The notes below the pieces were generated by a model. It worked only from the letters and a program-made list of their open reading frames with translations. It had not been told where the DNA came from and made no database searches. A DNA stretch of 64,000 nt from contig NZ_CP133111.1 in the NCBI RefSeq assembly GCF_033001325.1, positions 5,100,501 to 5,164,500 on the forward strand, written 5' to 3'. Within the stretch, counting starts at the first letter, position 1. Each line of letters begins with the position of its first letter. This document shows positions 1 through 8,902 of the stretch, piece after piece. Position numbers and translations under genes: made by a program. This DNA is from Rhodopseudomonas sp. BAL398 (GTDB lineage Bacteria; Pseudomonadota; Alphaproteobacteria; Rhizobiales; Xanthobacteraceae).

Positions 1-1
1 C

Positions 2-1231
2 GCCGATCTCGATCTGATCATGTCGTCGCCGGTGCCGCTGCGGCGGGTGTTCTCGGTGCGGATGGCGGCGATCGCGCTGTCCGTCACCGCGATGGCGCTG
101 TTGTTTTCCGCCCCGGTGATCGACGTGCTGGCACTCGGCGGCGGCGCGCATTGGCTGGCCGCGTTCGGCGTGGTGGCGGCGATCGGGATCTCGGCCTCGG
201 CGATCGCGATCGGCTTCACCGTGGCGCTGTTTCGTCTGATCGGGCCGCGCCGGACCCGGCTGGTGGCGCAGATTCTCGCCGTCATCATCGGCGCCGGCTT
301 CGTCATCGGCCTGCAGGTCGCAGCGATCCTGTCGACCGGCACGCTGTCGCGCTTCGCCTTGCTGAGCTCTGGCGTCGCGGCGTCATTTGCGCCCGATGCC
401 GCCAGCATTGCCTGGTGGCCGGTGCGGGCGATTCTTGGTGATCCGATGGCATTGGCGGCGCTGCTCGGCGGCGCCTTGCTGCTGCTCGGGCTGGTGATGA
501 CGACGGTGTCGGCGGGACTCGGCGATCTTGTCGTCAGCGCCTCAACCGCCGGCGCCCCATCGACCGCGCGGGCACGGGGCAAGGCCGGGTTTCGCCGCGG
601 CTCGCGGCAGCAGGCGCTGCGGGCCAAGGAATTGCTGCTGCTGTGGCGCGATCCCTGGCTGGTGTCGCAATCGCTGATGCAATTGCTGTATCTGCTGCCG
701 CCGGCGCTGATGCTGTGGCGCAGCTTCTCCGATCATTCGACCGCAATCGTGCTGATTACGCCGGTGATCGTGATGGCGGCCGGCCAGCTCGCCGGCGGCC
801 TGGCCTGGCTGACGATCTCCGGCGAGGACGCCCCCGATCTGGTCGCCACCGCGCCGCTGCCGCCGCGCGCGGTGATGCGTGCGCGAATCGAGGTGGTGCT
901 GATGGTGATCGGCGCGGTGGTCGCGCCGCTGCTGCTGGCGCTGGCCATTGTCGCACCATTGCAGGCGCTGGTGACTGCGCTCGGCTGCGCGCTCGGCGCG
1001 ATCTGCGCCACCGCGATCCAGCTGTGGTTTCGGGTGCAGGGCAAGCGCAGCCAGTTTCGCCGCCGCCAGACCGCGTCGCGCTTCGCCACTTTCGCCGAAG
1101 CGTTTTCCTCGATCGGCTGGGCCGCGACCGCGGTGCTGGTGTTGACGGTCCCGCTGGCCGGGATGGTCACCGGGCTGTTGACCGCCGGCCTGCTGGCGGC
1201 GACCTGGAAATTCAGCCCGCGCCACACTTGA
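2..1231 (+). CDS. ABC-2 type transporter permease, 3' part only
   Basis: Integral membrane permease of an ABC export system. The frame is open to the left edge of the window, so the true start lies upstream; the first in-window ATG (position 20) sits in a hydrophilic loop and is probably internal. About 410 residues are visible, with roughly eight hydrophobic segments in two groups split by a basic cytosolic stretch near residues 185-215 (RARGKAGFRRGSR, then AKELLLLWRDPWL), a layout typical of ABC-2 permeases whose ATPase is a separate polypeptide. The ATPase partner would lie to the left and is not visible. Substrate unknown. About 290 bases without a gene follow, holding one palindromic repeat. 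The family call is fairly sure; the role is not. Confidence 0.75.
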   Translation, partial: ADLDLIMSSPVPLRRVFSVRMAAIALSVTAMALLFSAPVIDVLALGGGAHWLAAFGVVAAIGISASAIAIGFTVALFRLIGPRRTRLVAQILAVIIGAGFVIGLQVAAILSTGTLSRFALLSSGVAASFAPDAASIAWWPVRAILGDPMALAALLGGALLLLGLVMTTVSAGLGDLVVSASTAGAPSTARARGKAGFRRGSRQQALRAKELLLLWRDPWLVSQSLMQLLYLLPPALMLWRSFSDHSTAIVLITPVIVMAAGQLAGGLAWLTISGEDAPDLVATAPLPPRAVMRARIEVVLMVIGAVVAPLLLALAIVAPLQALVTALGCALGAICATAIQLWFRVQGKRSQFRRRQTASRFATFAEAFSSIGWAATAVLVLTVPLAGMVTGLLTAGLLAATWKFSPRHT

Positions 1232-1348
1232 AACTGAAGGCTGCACCGCGCAGCCTCATGGTGAGATGCGCGCCGTCTGGCGCGCATCGCGAATCATAAG
1301 GCGAGACGGCGCTCATACCAAAGGCGTTTGGTTTCGACTCATCCACGC

Positions 1349-1436
1349 GTCATGGCCGGGCTTGTCCCGGCCATCCACGTCTTTGATCGTGTACGGCTTT
1401 CAAGGCGTGGATGCCCGGCACAAGGCCGGGCATGAC
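1349..1436. repeat. Palindromic intergenic repeat, GTCATGGCCGGG family
   Basis: An 88-base element whose ends are imperfect inverted copies of about 31 bases (left end starts GTCATGGCCGGGC, right end closes with GGCCGGGCATGAC). The whole unit could fold into one long hairpin. It occupies the gap between the ABC permease and wrbA, and only one copy is present in this window. The rest of the gap (1232-1517) shows nothing else convincing. Confidence 0.75.
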
Positions 1437-1517
1437 GAACGAGAGGCCGTGCCCTTCGGTATCATCCTGCAAGACGCGGCCGAATGGCCGCTCCTCGGGA
1501 TGAGGCGATCTCACCTA

Positions 1518-2117
1518 TCAGCCGTGCAGCTTGATCGCGGTTTCGGCGATCACCTGGCCCTGATAGCGCGCGCCGGCGAGTTCGTTCTCGCTGGGCTGCC
1601 GCGAGCCGTCGCCGGCCGCGATCGTGGTGGCGCCGTAGGGCGAACCGCCGGTGACTTCGTCGAGCTTCATCTGGCCCTGGAAGCCGTAATTCAGGCCGAC
1701 GATCACCATGCCGAAATGCAGCAGATTGGTGATGATCGAAAACAGCGTGACCTCCTGGCCGCCATGCTGGGTCGCGGTCGAGGTGAAGGCACCGCCGACC
1801 TTGCCGTGCAGCGCGCCCTTGGCCCACAGGCCGCCGGCCTGGTCGAGGAAATTCGCCATCTGCGAGGTCATCCGGCCGAAGCGGGTGCCGGTGCCGACGA
1901 TGATGGCGTCGTAATTGGCCAGATCAGCGATGGTGGCGATCGGGGCTGCCTGGTCGAGCTTGTAATGCGAGGCCTTGGCGACGTCCGGCGGCACCAGTTC
2001 GGGCACCCGCTTGATGTCGACGCTGGCGCCCGCGGCGCGCGCGCCCTCGGCGACCGCGTTCGCCATGGTTTCGATGTGGCCATAGGCCGAGTAGTAGAGC
2101 ACGAGTACTTTTGCCAT
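1518..2117 (-). CDS. wrbA: NAD(P)H:quinone oxidoreductase, WrbA type (flavodoxin-like)
   Basis: A 199-aa cytosolic FMN protein that reduces quinones by two electrons and so avoids semiquinones. The FMN-phosphate loop is at residues 9-18 ([10 protein letters not shown]), a second flavin loop at 75-81 (GTGTRFG), and the WrbA-type segment [12 protein letters not shown] at 111-122; length matches the family. The frame extends upstream, but the ATG at 2117 follows a GGAG box (CCGGAGACCACA) and begins the conserved [10 protein letters not shown] strand. It is followed by nothing on its strand, and preceded by a palindromic repeat and the pirin gene on the same strand. Pirins can act on quercetin-like substrates or as redox sensors, so the two may share control from the divergent LysR gene. 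Confidence 0.93.
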   Translation of the reverse strand: MAKVLVLYYSAYGHIETMANAVAEGARAAGASVDIKRVPELVPPDVAKASHYKLDQAAPIATIADLANYDAIIVGTGTRFGRMTSQMANFLDQAGGLWAKGALHGKVGGAFTSTATQHGGQEVTLFSIITNLLHFGMVIVGLNYGFQGQMKLDEVTGGSPYGATTIAAGDGSRQPSENELAGARYQGQVIAETAIKLHG

Positions 2118-2153
2118 TGTGGTCTCCGGTGGGTTGAAGTGATGAGAAGAGTT

Positions 2154-2235
2154 CGTCATTGCGAGCGAAGCGAAGCAATCCAGGGCTCCGAGTCAGAGCT
2201 GGATTGCTTCGTCGCAACTGCTCCTCGCAATGACG
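2154..2235. repeat. Palindromic repeat, CGTCATTGCGAG family, copy 1
   Basis: An 82-base element with exact inverted ends CGTCATTGCGAG and CTCGCAATGACG and inner arms containing GAAGCAATCCAG and CTGGATTGCTTC. Four further copies are in the window (25648, 27217, 51002, 52156). All lie between genes. It separates wrbA from the pirin gene and could form a stable hairpin in the transcript. Confidence 0.9.
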
Positions 2236-2263
2236 ATCGAGAGGGTCGTGGTTGCTTTTTGCG

Positions 2264-2962
2264 TTATGCCGCGTCGACCAGCACCAATTCGGAATCTTCC
2301 AGCGCCGTGATGGTTAGCTTGGCCTCGTCGCTGATCGCGGCGCCGTCGCGGGCATTGACGCGGACGCCATTGACCTCGACGCTGCCGACGGCCGGCACCA
2401 GGTACAGATGCCGCGCCTTGTCGGGCGTATATTCGGCGCGCTCGCCGGCCTTCAGCGTCGTCGCCAGCACCCGCGCATCGGCGCGGATCGGCAGCGCGTC
2501 GGTGTCGGCGGCAAAGCCGCTGGCGATGGTGACGAGCTTGCCGGAGCGGTCCGCCTTCGGAAACGGCTTGGCGCCCCAGGTCGGCTGGCCGCCTTCCTGC
2601 GCAGGTTCGATCCAGATCTGGAAGATCCGGGTCGGGCCGGGCTCCAGATTATATTCGGAATGCCGCACGCCCGAGCCCGCGCTCATCACCTGGACGTCGC
2701 CGGCCTCGGTGCGGCCCTTATTGCCCATGCTGTCCTGATGGGTGATCGCGCCTTCGCGGACATAGGTGATGATTTCCATGTTCTTGTGCGGATGCGCCGG
2801 AAACCCGGTCTCGGGCGCGATCTCGTCGTCGTTCCACACCCGCAGGGCGCCGTGGCCCATATTGGCGGGGTCGTAATAATTGGCGAAGGAGAAGTGGTGC
2901 TTGGCCTTCAGCCAGCCGTGGTCGGCACCGCCGAGTTTGGCGAAGGGGCGAAGCTCAATCAT
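2264..2962 (-). CDS. Pirin family protein
   Basis: A 232-aa bicupin. The N-terminal cupin carries the pirin metal site: His57 and His59 in GFPAHPHKNME and His101 and Glu103 in SGVRHSEYN, expected to bind Fe(II). Some bacterial pirins have quercetin 2,3-dioxygenase activity and others act as regulators; which applies here cannot be told. The ATG at 2962 follows a GGAG box (AACGGAGACCAAC) and starts the conserved MIELRPF; the 60 extra codons upstream in frame run through the promoter region and are not coding. It is divergent from a LysR gene, a very common pairing for pirins, with an inverted repeat in between. Confidence 0.92.
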   Translation of the reverse strand: MIELRPFAKLGGADHGWLKAKHHFSFANYYDPANMGHGALRVWNDDEIAPETGFPAHPHKNMEIITYVREGAITHQDSMGNKGRTEAGDVQVMSAGSGVRHSEYNLEPGPTRIFQIWIEPAQEGGQPTWGAKPFPKADRSGKLVTIASGFAADTDALPIRADARVLATTLKAGERAEYTPDKARHLYLVPAVGSVEVNGVRVNARDGAAISDEAKLTITALEDSELVLVDAA

Positions 2963-3059
2963 GTTGGTCTCCGTTGGTTGGCGCTTGGGCGCTTTGGGTT
3001 GACGCCTTGGCGCTGATGTCTTGCGTTGGACCCTAGATAGAGCGGCGCCATTGATGCAT

Positions 3060-3093
3060 AAATAGAAACTGTTGAAACTCATTGTTTCTATTT
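3060..3093. promoter_or_regulatory. Candidate LysR operator (10-bp perfect inverted repeat)
   Basis: AAATAGAAAC at 3060-3069 and its exact reverse complement GTTTCTATTT at 3084-3093, separated by 14 bases. It lies between the divergent pirin gene (start 2962) and the LysR gene (start 3109), about 15 bases before the latter. Position and symmetry fit a site through which the LysR protein controls both itself and the pirin gene. Confidence 0.55.
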
Positions 3094-3108
3094 TTGATCG
3101 GAACGCTG

Positions 3109-4053
3109 ATGGCCAAACTTCCGGATTTCGAGGCGCTGGCAATCTTCGCCAAGGTGGTGGAGCTGCGCTCCTTCGCCGCCGCCGCGACCGAGCTGGCGCT
3201 GTCCAAGGCCACGGTGTCGAAGGCGGTGACCCGGCTCGAGGCCCGGCTCGGCGCCCGGCTGTTCAACCGCACCTCGCGGCGGCTGGCGCTGACCGATGCC
3301 GGGCAGAAGCTGGCCGAGAAGGCGACGCAGTTGCTCGCCGACGGCGAGGCCGCCGAAAACGAGGCTTTGGCGCAATCGGCGGCGCCGCGTGGGCTGGTGC
3401 GGCTGGCGGTGCCGATGACCTTCGGGGTCAAGGTGGTGGCGCCGCTGCTGCCGGAATTCCTGGCCGCCTATCCGCAGGTCGCGATCGACCTGCATCTGTC
3501 CGACCAGATGGTCGACCTGATCGGCGAGGGGTTTGACGCCGGGATCCGGATCGCGAGCCTGCCGGATTCCTCGCTGATGGCGCGGCGGCTGTGCCCGATG
3601 CCGCGCTACACCGTGGCGTCGCCGGCCTATCTGCAACAATACGGCCGGCCGACCCATCCGATGCATTTGGCCCAGCATCGCTGCCTTGGCTACGCCTATC
3701 TGTCGACGCCCGGCGCCTGGCATTACAGCAATGCCAAGGGCGAGCAGGCCACGGTAAGGCCCTCCGGGCCGCTGCGGGTCAATAATGGCGAGGCGTTGCT
3801 GCCGGCGGTGCTCGCCGGGCTCGGCATCGCCGACCTGCCGGAATTCATCGTCGGCGATGCGCTGGCCGACGGCCTGGTGGAAGTCATTCTGCCGGGCTGG
3901 CACCAGCGCGAAGGCGCGGTGCATCTGGTGACGCCGCCGGGCGGCCCGCGCCCGGCGCGGGTCGAGGCGCTGTCGGCCTATCTGGCCGACAAGCTCGGCC
4001 GGCGCCGCCGCGGCGATTCGCCAGAGCTCACCCCGGATCTCAGTTCAGATTGA
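3109..4053 (+). CDS. LysR family transcriptional regulator
   Basis: A 314-aa regulator. Residues 1-65 form the winged helix-turn-helix (FAAAATELALSKATVSKAVTRLE, then GARLFNRTSRRLALTDAG), and residues about 90-300 the periplasmic-binding-like effector domain. The ATG at 3109 starts MAKLPDFEALAIF, a normal LysR N-terminus; an in-frame TTG at 3082 lies inside the inverted repeat and is unlikely. The sequence resembles the group often found beside pirin or short redox genes. Its last 14 bases overlap the end of the convergent DsbD-like gene. The most likely targets are the divergent pirin gene and itself; wrbA is possible. Confidence 0.92.
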   Translation: MAKLPDFEALAIFAKVVELRSFAAAATELALSKATVSKAVTRLEARLGARLFNRTSRRLALTDAGQKLAEKATQLLADGEAAENEALAQSAAPRGLVRLAVPMTFGVKVVAPLLPEFLAAYPQVAIDLHLSDQMVDLIGEGFDAGIRIASLPDSSLMARRLCPMPRYTVASPAYLQQYGRPTHPMHLAQHRCLGYAYLSTPGAWHYSNAKGEQATVRPSGPLRVNNGEALLPAVLAGLGIADLPEFIVGDALADGLVEVILPGWHQREGAVHLVTPPGGPRPARVEALSAYLADKLGRRRRGDSPELTPDLSSD

Positions 4054-4876
4054 CGTTGAATTCATAGGACCGGCCGGGACCGACCAAAGTCAGCTTCAGC
4101 GCCGCCCCTTCCGCATGCGCACCGGGCGGCAGGCCGTCGAGCGCGAAGCCGAAGCGCTTCACGCCGTCGGGGCCGACTTCGAGCAGTTTCGGCGCCGGCA
4201 GCGCCCATTCGGGGGTCGGCCCCTCGACGAACAGGCTGACTTGGGCGACGTCGGGGGCGACCACGTCGACCCAAACCTCACCGCCGTTGCGCTTGACGTC
4301 GCGGATCGTCACCGGATTGGCGTCGCCGACCTTGGCGGGCTTCGGCACGGTATCGAGCGCGGCCGACAGGGCGCCGTCCTGGGTGCTGGCAACGCTGACA
4401 AACGCCAGTTCGGGGTCGGCCTCGACCGGCACGCACAGCCTTTCGCACACCGCGTAATCGATCTTGGCGCGCAGCGTTACCGGCTTGTCGGCATTCTTCG
4501 CCACGATCCGCAGCGGCAGCACGACATGTTTCTTGTAGCCGAAGGAATGCCCGCCGGCGCCGTCGTCGAAGGCGGTCGGCGCCGGCCACAGGATCGTTAT
4601 CGCGTCGATATTATCGGATTTGCTGAAATCGAACCGCGGCGGCACGCCGGAATCGCCGGGCGTGCGCCAATAGGTCTTCCACCCCGGTTGCAGCTCGAAG
4701 GCGATGCCGCCGAGCAGCACCGCGCCGCTGCGCGAGCCGGCCAGCAACCTGACCGCCGAATGGCTGTCGCTGATCCAGGGAGACGCGTCGTCCGCAGAAG
4801 CGGCGCCGCCAAGCACCGCGGCGATCGCGGCGGTGGCGACAACGAACAGGGCACGAACAGGAACCATTGCGTTCAT
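4040..4876 (-). CDS. Secreted DsbD-alpha/ScsB-like disulfide interchange domain protein
   Basis: A 278-aa protein with a signal peptide of about 28 residues (hydrophobic core AIAAVLGGAASA). The mature part matches the N-terminal periplasmic domain of DsbD (ELQPGWKTYWRTPGDSG, GYKKHVVLPL) and has a single cysteine pair, Cys144 and Cys148, in CERLCVPVEA. No membrane or thioredoxin domain follows, so unlike full DsbD it must receive electrons from another protein. It probably reduces or isomerises disulfides in the periplasm; the partner is not in the window. It is convergent with and slightly overlaps lysR, and diverges from yqgE. Confidence 0.85.
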   Translation of the reverse strand: MNAMVPVRALFVVATAAIAAVLGGAASADDASPWISDSHSAVRLLAGSRSGAVLLGGIAFELQPGWKTYWRTPGDSGVPPRFDFSKSDNIDAITILWPAPTAFDDGAGGHSFGYKKHVVLPLRIVAKNADKPVTLRAKIDYAVCERLCVPVEADPELAFVSVASTQDGALSAALDTVPKPAKVGDANPVTIRDVKRNGGEVWVDVVAPDVAQVSLFVEGPTPEWALPAPKLLEVGPDGVKRFGFALDGLPPGAHAEGAALKLTLVGPGRSYEFNVNLN

Positions 4877-4982
4877 CTGACGTCTTTAGGGCTTACGCGG
4901 CGCGCAAACCATTGAATTGGCTGTGATCCCAACCTGTCGCAGATTGGAAGCTTGATTGACACGATCGGCACCCAATATCAGG

Positions 4983-5648
4983 ATGGACACCAACATGAGA
5001 ACGCTGATGGACCCGAAACCCAAAAGGACCAGGCGGACCGCAGCCCAGGGGGCCGGCGAGGCGCCCGATGGCGGCTATCTCGACGGGCAATTGCTGATCG
5101 CGATGCCGGTGATGGACGATGAACGGTTCGCGCGCTCGGTGATCTATGTCTGTGCGCATTCCTCGGAAGGCGCCATGGGGATCATCGTCAACCGGCCGGC
5201 CGGCAGCATCGATTTTCCCGAATTGCTGATGCAGCTCGACATCATCGACAAGGCCGACGAGATCAAGCTGCCCGAAAACGCCGAGACCATGAAGGTGCTG
5301 AAGGGCGGGCCGGTCGAGACCGGACGCGGTTTCGTGCTGCATTCGAGCGATTTCTTTATCAAGGACGCCACATTGCCGATCGACGACGGCATCTGTCTGA
5401 CCGCAACGGTGGACATTTTGAAGGCGATAGCCAAGGGCGCCGGGCCCAAACACGCGATTTTGGCGCTCGGCTATGCCGGCTGGGCGCCGGGCCAGCTCGA
5501 AACCGAGATCCAGGACAATGGCTGGCTGCATTGCGCCGCCGACGCCGATCTGATCTTCGGCGGCGACGTCGAGGACAAATACGACCGCGCCATGCACAAG
5601 ATCGGCATCGAGCCCGGCATGCTGTCAAACGAAGCCGGCCACGCGTAG
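4983..5648 (+). CDS. YqgE/AlgH family protein
   Basis: A 221-aa member of the UPF0301 (YqgE/AlgH) family, found in most proteobacteria and of unsettled molecular role. Conserved blocks are visible: [20 protein letters not shown] near the N-terminus, [10 protein letters not shown], the [15 protein letters not shown] block and [14 protein letters not shown]. The start is uncertain: ATGs at 4983, 4995 and 5010 are in frame, and AGGA at 4979 would serve the second best; the basic leader ([11 protein letters not shown]) is poorly conserved in any case. The gene stands alone, with a repeat-filled gap downstream. Confidence 0.9.
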   Translation: MDTNMRTLMDPKPKRTRRTAAQGAGEAPDGGYLDGQLLIAMPVMDDERFARSVIYVCAHSSEGAMGIIVNRPAGSIDFPELLMQLDIIDKADEIKLPENAETMKVLKGGPVETGRGFVLHSSDFFIKDATLPIDDGICLTATVDILKAIAKGAGPKHAILALGYAGWAPGQLETEIQDNGWLHCAADADLIFGGDVEDKYDRAMHKIGIEPGMLSNEAGHA

Positions 5649-5708
5649 TTTGTGCCGATGCCAGCCCGTGTCCGGGCGCGGTGCAGCTGGCCTTTGCCGG
5701 TCTACTTG

Positions 5709-5878
5709 CTGTCATCGCCCGCGAAAGCGGGCGACCCAGTATTCCAGAGCGTGAGTGATCGAGCCGCAACGCTGCGGCGTACTGGGTCCTCCGCTTGCGC
5801 GGAGGATGACGGCTGGGGGCGTGGCTACGCGCATCGCTATATCTTGCGCGGAGGATGACGGTTAGGGGCGTGGCTACG
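5709..5878. repeat. Intergenic repeat region with a 36-bp direct repeat
   Basis: Two structures. First, 5709-5810 holds a palindromic unit with CCCGCGAAAGCGGG, CGACCCAGTATTCCAGAG, and the partner arm CGTACTGGGTCCTCCGC. Second, a 36-base sequence starting CTTGCGCGGAGGATGACGG occurs at 5794-5829 and again at 5843-5878, with two mismatches and a period of 49. No reading frame of interest crosses the region. Confidence 0.75.
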
Positions 5879-5905
5879 AAGCGCGCTCTATCTGCGGCCG
5901 GCGGC

Positions 5906-8782
5906 TCAGCCCGCCGCTTCCAGCCGTTCCTCGTTCAGCAGCCGCATCGCGGCTTCGGCGTCCATCGGCTCGCCGAAGGCGAAGCCCTGGGCGTATTCGC
6001 AGCCGAGCTGATACAATTCCACCGCGTCGGAATCCGTCTCCGCGCCCTCGGCGACGACGTCCATGCCGAGATCATGCGCCATCGCGATGATCGATTTCAG
6101 GATCACCGGGCGGGTGCCGCGGCTGGAGGTGCGCACGAAGGACTGGTCGATCTTGATGGTGTCGAACGGGAAGCGCTGCAGATAGGCCAGCGACGAATGG
6201 CCGGTACCGAAATCGTCCAGCGACAGCCCGGTGCCGAGTTCGCGGATCCGGGTCAGCATCTGGGCGGCGTGTTCGGGATTTTCCATCACCAGCGATTCCG
6301 TCAGCTCCAGCTTCAGCGAGCCGCGCGCGATTGCCGAGCGCGCCAGCACGGTGCGGACGTCGTGGATCAGATCGTGCCGCAGCAATTGCCGCGACGAGAT
6401 GTTGACGCTGGCGAAGATCGGCACCCGCGAGCGCATCGCGCGCTGCCAGATCGCCAGCTGCTTGGCGGTCTGGTCCATCACGAACAGGCCGAGTTCGACG
6501 ATCAGGCCGATCTCTTCGGCGATCGAGATGAATTCCACCGGCGACATCCGGCCGAGCTTGGGATGATCCCAGCGCGCCAGCGCTTCGAAGCCGGCGATCG
6601 AGCGATCTTCCAGCCGCACGATCGGCTGATACAGAATGGTGATTTCCTGCCGCTCGATGGCGCGGCGCAGTTCGGATTCCAGCGTCAGCCGGTCGGATTT
6701 GCGCGCCCGCATCGCCGGCTTGTAGACGTCGATGCGGTCGCCGCCGATCCGCTTGGAATGATACATCGCCAGCTCGGCGTCCTTGATGATCTCGTCGGTG
6801 AGCTGGGTCTGCGGATCGCTGAGCGCCAGACCGATCGAGGCGGTCAGGAAGATCTCGCGATCGTTGAAGGCGATCGGGGCGCGGATGGTCTTGCGGATGG
6901 TTTCGGCGAAGGCGGTGATCCGCGCCGGGTCCTGTTCGGACATCAGGATCAGGCCGAACTGGTCGCCGGCGATCCGCGCCAGAGTGTCCTGCGGCTTCAG
7001 GATCCGGGTCAGCCGCCGCGCCAGCGTCAGCAGGATCGAATCGCCGACCGCGATGCCGACGGAATCATTGACCTGCTTGAAGCGGTCGAGGTCGATCACC
7101 ATCAGGGTCGGCCGCAGGCTCGGCATGGTCTTGGCGAAATTGGCGACGGCGCCGAGCCGGTCGATGAACAGCCGGCGGTTGGGCAGGCCGGTCAGATTGT
7201 CGTGCACCGAATCGTGCAGCATCCGCTCTTCGGCGTTTTTCTGCTCGGTGACATCGGTCAGGGTGCCGACCACTCGCGTCACCTCGCCGTCGGAGCCGAC
7301 CACTGGGCGCGCCTTCAGGGCGAACCACATGAAATGGCCGTCCGGGGTGCGCAGCCGGAAATCCTGGGTCAGCCGGCCGCGGCGCTGGTCGAGCACGCTG
7401 TCGAGCGCGGCGCGAAACCGGTCCTGGTCGAGCGGGTGCAGCACTTCGAGCCAGCTCGCCGCGGAGCCTTCCAGCGTGCCGCGCTTCAGCCCGAGCAGGG
7501 CCTCGGTCTCCGGGCTGGTGAATACCTTGTCGGCGGAGACGTCCCAGTCCCAGATCAGATCGCCTGATCCGACCAGCGCCAGCGCGCGGCGCTCGACGTC
7601 CGACACCACGCCATTGGTGGCGCCGCTGCCAGCAAAGGCGTGCTGCATCACCGTGAAGCCGATCAGCATCACGATCAGCACCAAGCCGCCGAGCAGCGCC
7701 GGGCCGACAATGTCGTTGGTGACATAGCCGCCCACCGCCATGCCGGAGGCGATCACCCAGACCACCAGCAGGAACCAGGTCGGGATCAGCAGCACGGCGC
7801 GGTCGAAGCCATGGGTCGACAGATACAGGATCAGCGCGAAGCCGGCGAAGGCGATCAGCACCAGCGAGATCCGGGCGATGCCGGAGGCCACCGCGGGATC
7901 GAACAGCGCCAGCGCCACCAGCGAGCCGAGAAAGGCCAGCCAGCCCAGCGTCAGCTGCGAATAGCGCACATGCCAGCGGCTGAGATTGAGATAGGCGAAC
8001 AGGAACACCAGCAGGGTCGCGGCCAGGATCGCTTCGCCCGAGGCGCGCCACACCCGCTCGGCGCCCGCCGACATGTCGAGCACCTTGCCCCAGAAGCCGA
8101 AATCGATGCCGATATAGACCAGCACCGCCCAGGCCAGCGCTGCTGCGGCCGGGAACATAATGCTGCCCTTGACCACGAACAGGATCGTCAGCACCAGCGC
8201 CAGCAGGCCGGAAATGCCGATCACGATGCCCTGATACAGGGTGAAGGAGTTGACCTTGTCCTTGTAGGCCTCGGGCTCCCACAGATAGAGCTGCGGCAGC
8301 TTGTCGGTGCGCAATTCGGCGACGAAGGTGATCACCGCGCCGGGATCCAGCGTGATCCGGAAGATGTCGGCGGTGGGCGAATCCTGGCGTTCCGGGCGGT
8401 CGCCGGTCGAGGGCGTGATGGTGGCGATCCGCGACAGGCCGAGATCGGGCCACAACAATCCCGACGAGACGATGCGGTAATGCGGCGCCACGATCAGGCG
8501 GTCGAGCTGGTCGTCAGTGTTGTTGGCGAGCGCGAACACCACCCAGTTCTGGCCGCCCTCGCGGGCGCGCACCTCGACGCGACGGACGATGCCGTCGGTG
8601 CCGGGCGCGGTCGAGATCTGGATCCGGTCAGTGTCGCTGTGTTGATGGTCGAGGATGGCGGTGAGATCGATCGCAGGCACGTCGCTGCGGACGCTGACCG
8701 CGTCGACCGCATGCGCCTTCGGCGAGGCCGCAATCATCATGAGACCCAACGCCAGCGGCGCAAGGTACCTGATCAGACGCAA
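5906..8782 (-). CDS. Membrane-bound PAS-GGDEF-EAL protein, probable c-di-GMP phosphodiesterase
   Basis: A 958-aa sensor. In order: a signal peptide (LRLIRYLAPLALGLMM to AHA), a periplasmic domain to about 185, some seven membrane segments to about 390, a PAS/PAC domain at about 420-530 (DLIWDWDVS, ending VTRVVGTLTDVTEQK), a GGDEF domain from about 535 and an EAL domain from about 705 to the end. The layout resembles 7TM-DISM-type receptors. The GGDEF signature is AGDQF (605-609), so cyclase activity is doubtful and the domain may instead bind GTP. The EAL motif is intact (FEALARW, 731-737) with DDFGTGHSSLAYL, so hydrolysis of c-di-GMP is likely. The start chosen is a TTG 11 nt after GGAG; a GTG at 8815 is the alternative. 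No neighbouring gene hints at the ligand. Confidence 0.88.
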   Translation of the reverse strand: MRLIRYLAPLALGLMMIAASPKAHAVDAVSVRSDVPAIDLTAILDHQHSDTDRIQISTAPGTDGIVRRVEVRAREGGQNWVVFALANNTDDQLDRLIVAPHYRIVSSGLLWPDLGLSRIATITPSTGDRPERQDSPTADIFRITLDPGAVITFVAELRTDKLPQLYLWEPEAYKDKVNSFTLYQGIVIGISGLLALVLTILFVVKGSIMFPAAAALAWAVLVYIGIDFGFWGKVLDMSAGAERVWRASGEAILAATLLVFLFAYLNLSRWHVRYSQLTLGWLAFLGSLVALALFDPAVASGIARISLVLIAFAGFALILYLSTHGFDRAVLLIPTWFLLVVWVIASGMAVGGYVTNDIVGPALLGGLVLIVMLIGFTVMQHAFAGSGATNGVVSDVERRALALVGSGDLIWDWDVSADKVFTSPETEALLGLKRGTLEGSAASWLEVLHPLDQDRFRAALDSVLDQRRGRLTQDFRLRTPDGHFMWFALKARPVVGSDGEVTRVVGTLTDVTEQKNAEERMLHDSVHDNLTGLPNRRLFIDRLGAVANFAKTMPSLRPTLMVIDLDRFKQVNDSVGIAVGDSILLTLARRLTRILKPQDTLARIAGDQFGLILMSEQDPARITAFAETIRKTIRAPIAFNDREIFLTASIGLALSDPQTQLTDEIIKDAELAMYHSKRIGGDRIDVYKPAMRARKSDRLTLESELRRAIERQEITILYQPIVRLEDRSIAGFEALARWDHPKLGRMSPVEFISIAEEIGLIVELGLFVMDQTAKQLAIWQRAMRSRVPIFASVNISSRQLLRHDLIHDVRTVLARSAIARGSLKLELTESLVMENPEHAAQMLTRIRELGTGLSLDDFGTGHSSLAYLQRFPFDTIKIDQSFVRTSSRGTRPVILKSIIAMAHDLGMDVVAEGAETDSDAVELYQLGCEYAQGFAFGEPMDAEAAMRLLNEERLEAAG

Positions 8783-8902
8783 TGTCGGTTCTCCGCGGTT
8801 ACGCGGCGAGCGCACGCTGAGATGCGCATCCGCCGCGCGATAAATGACATGAATGCGAGAGAAAACAAAGGCTTTACCGGCGAGCCAATCGTCGACCCAG
8901 GA

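Noticed and set aside
1266-2738. A 490-aa plus-strand frame across the wrbA region
   Set aside because: It is antisense to wrbA and pirin and includes repeat sequence; shadow frame.
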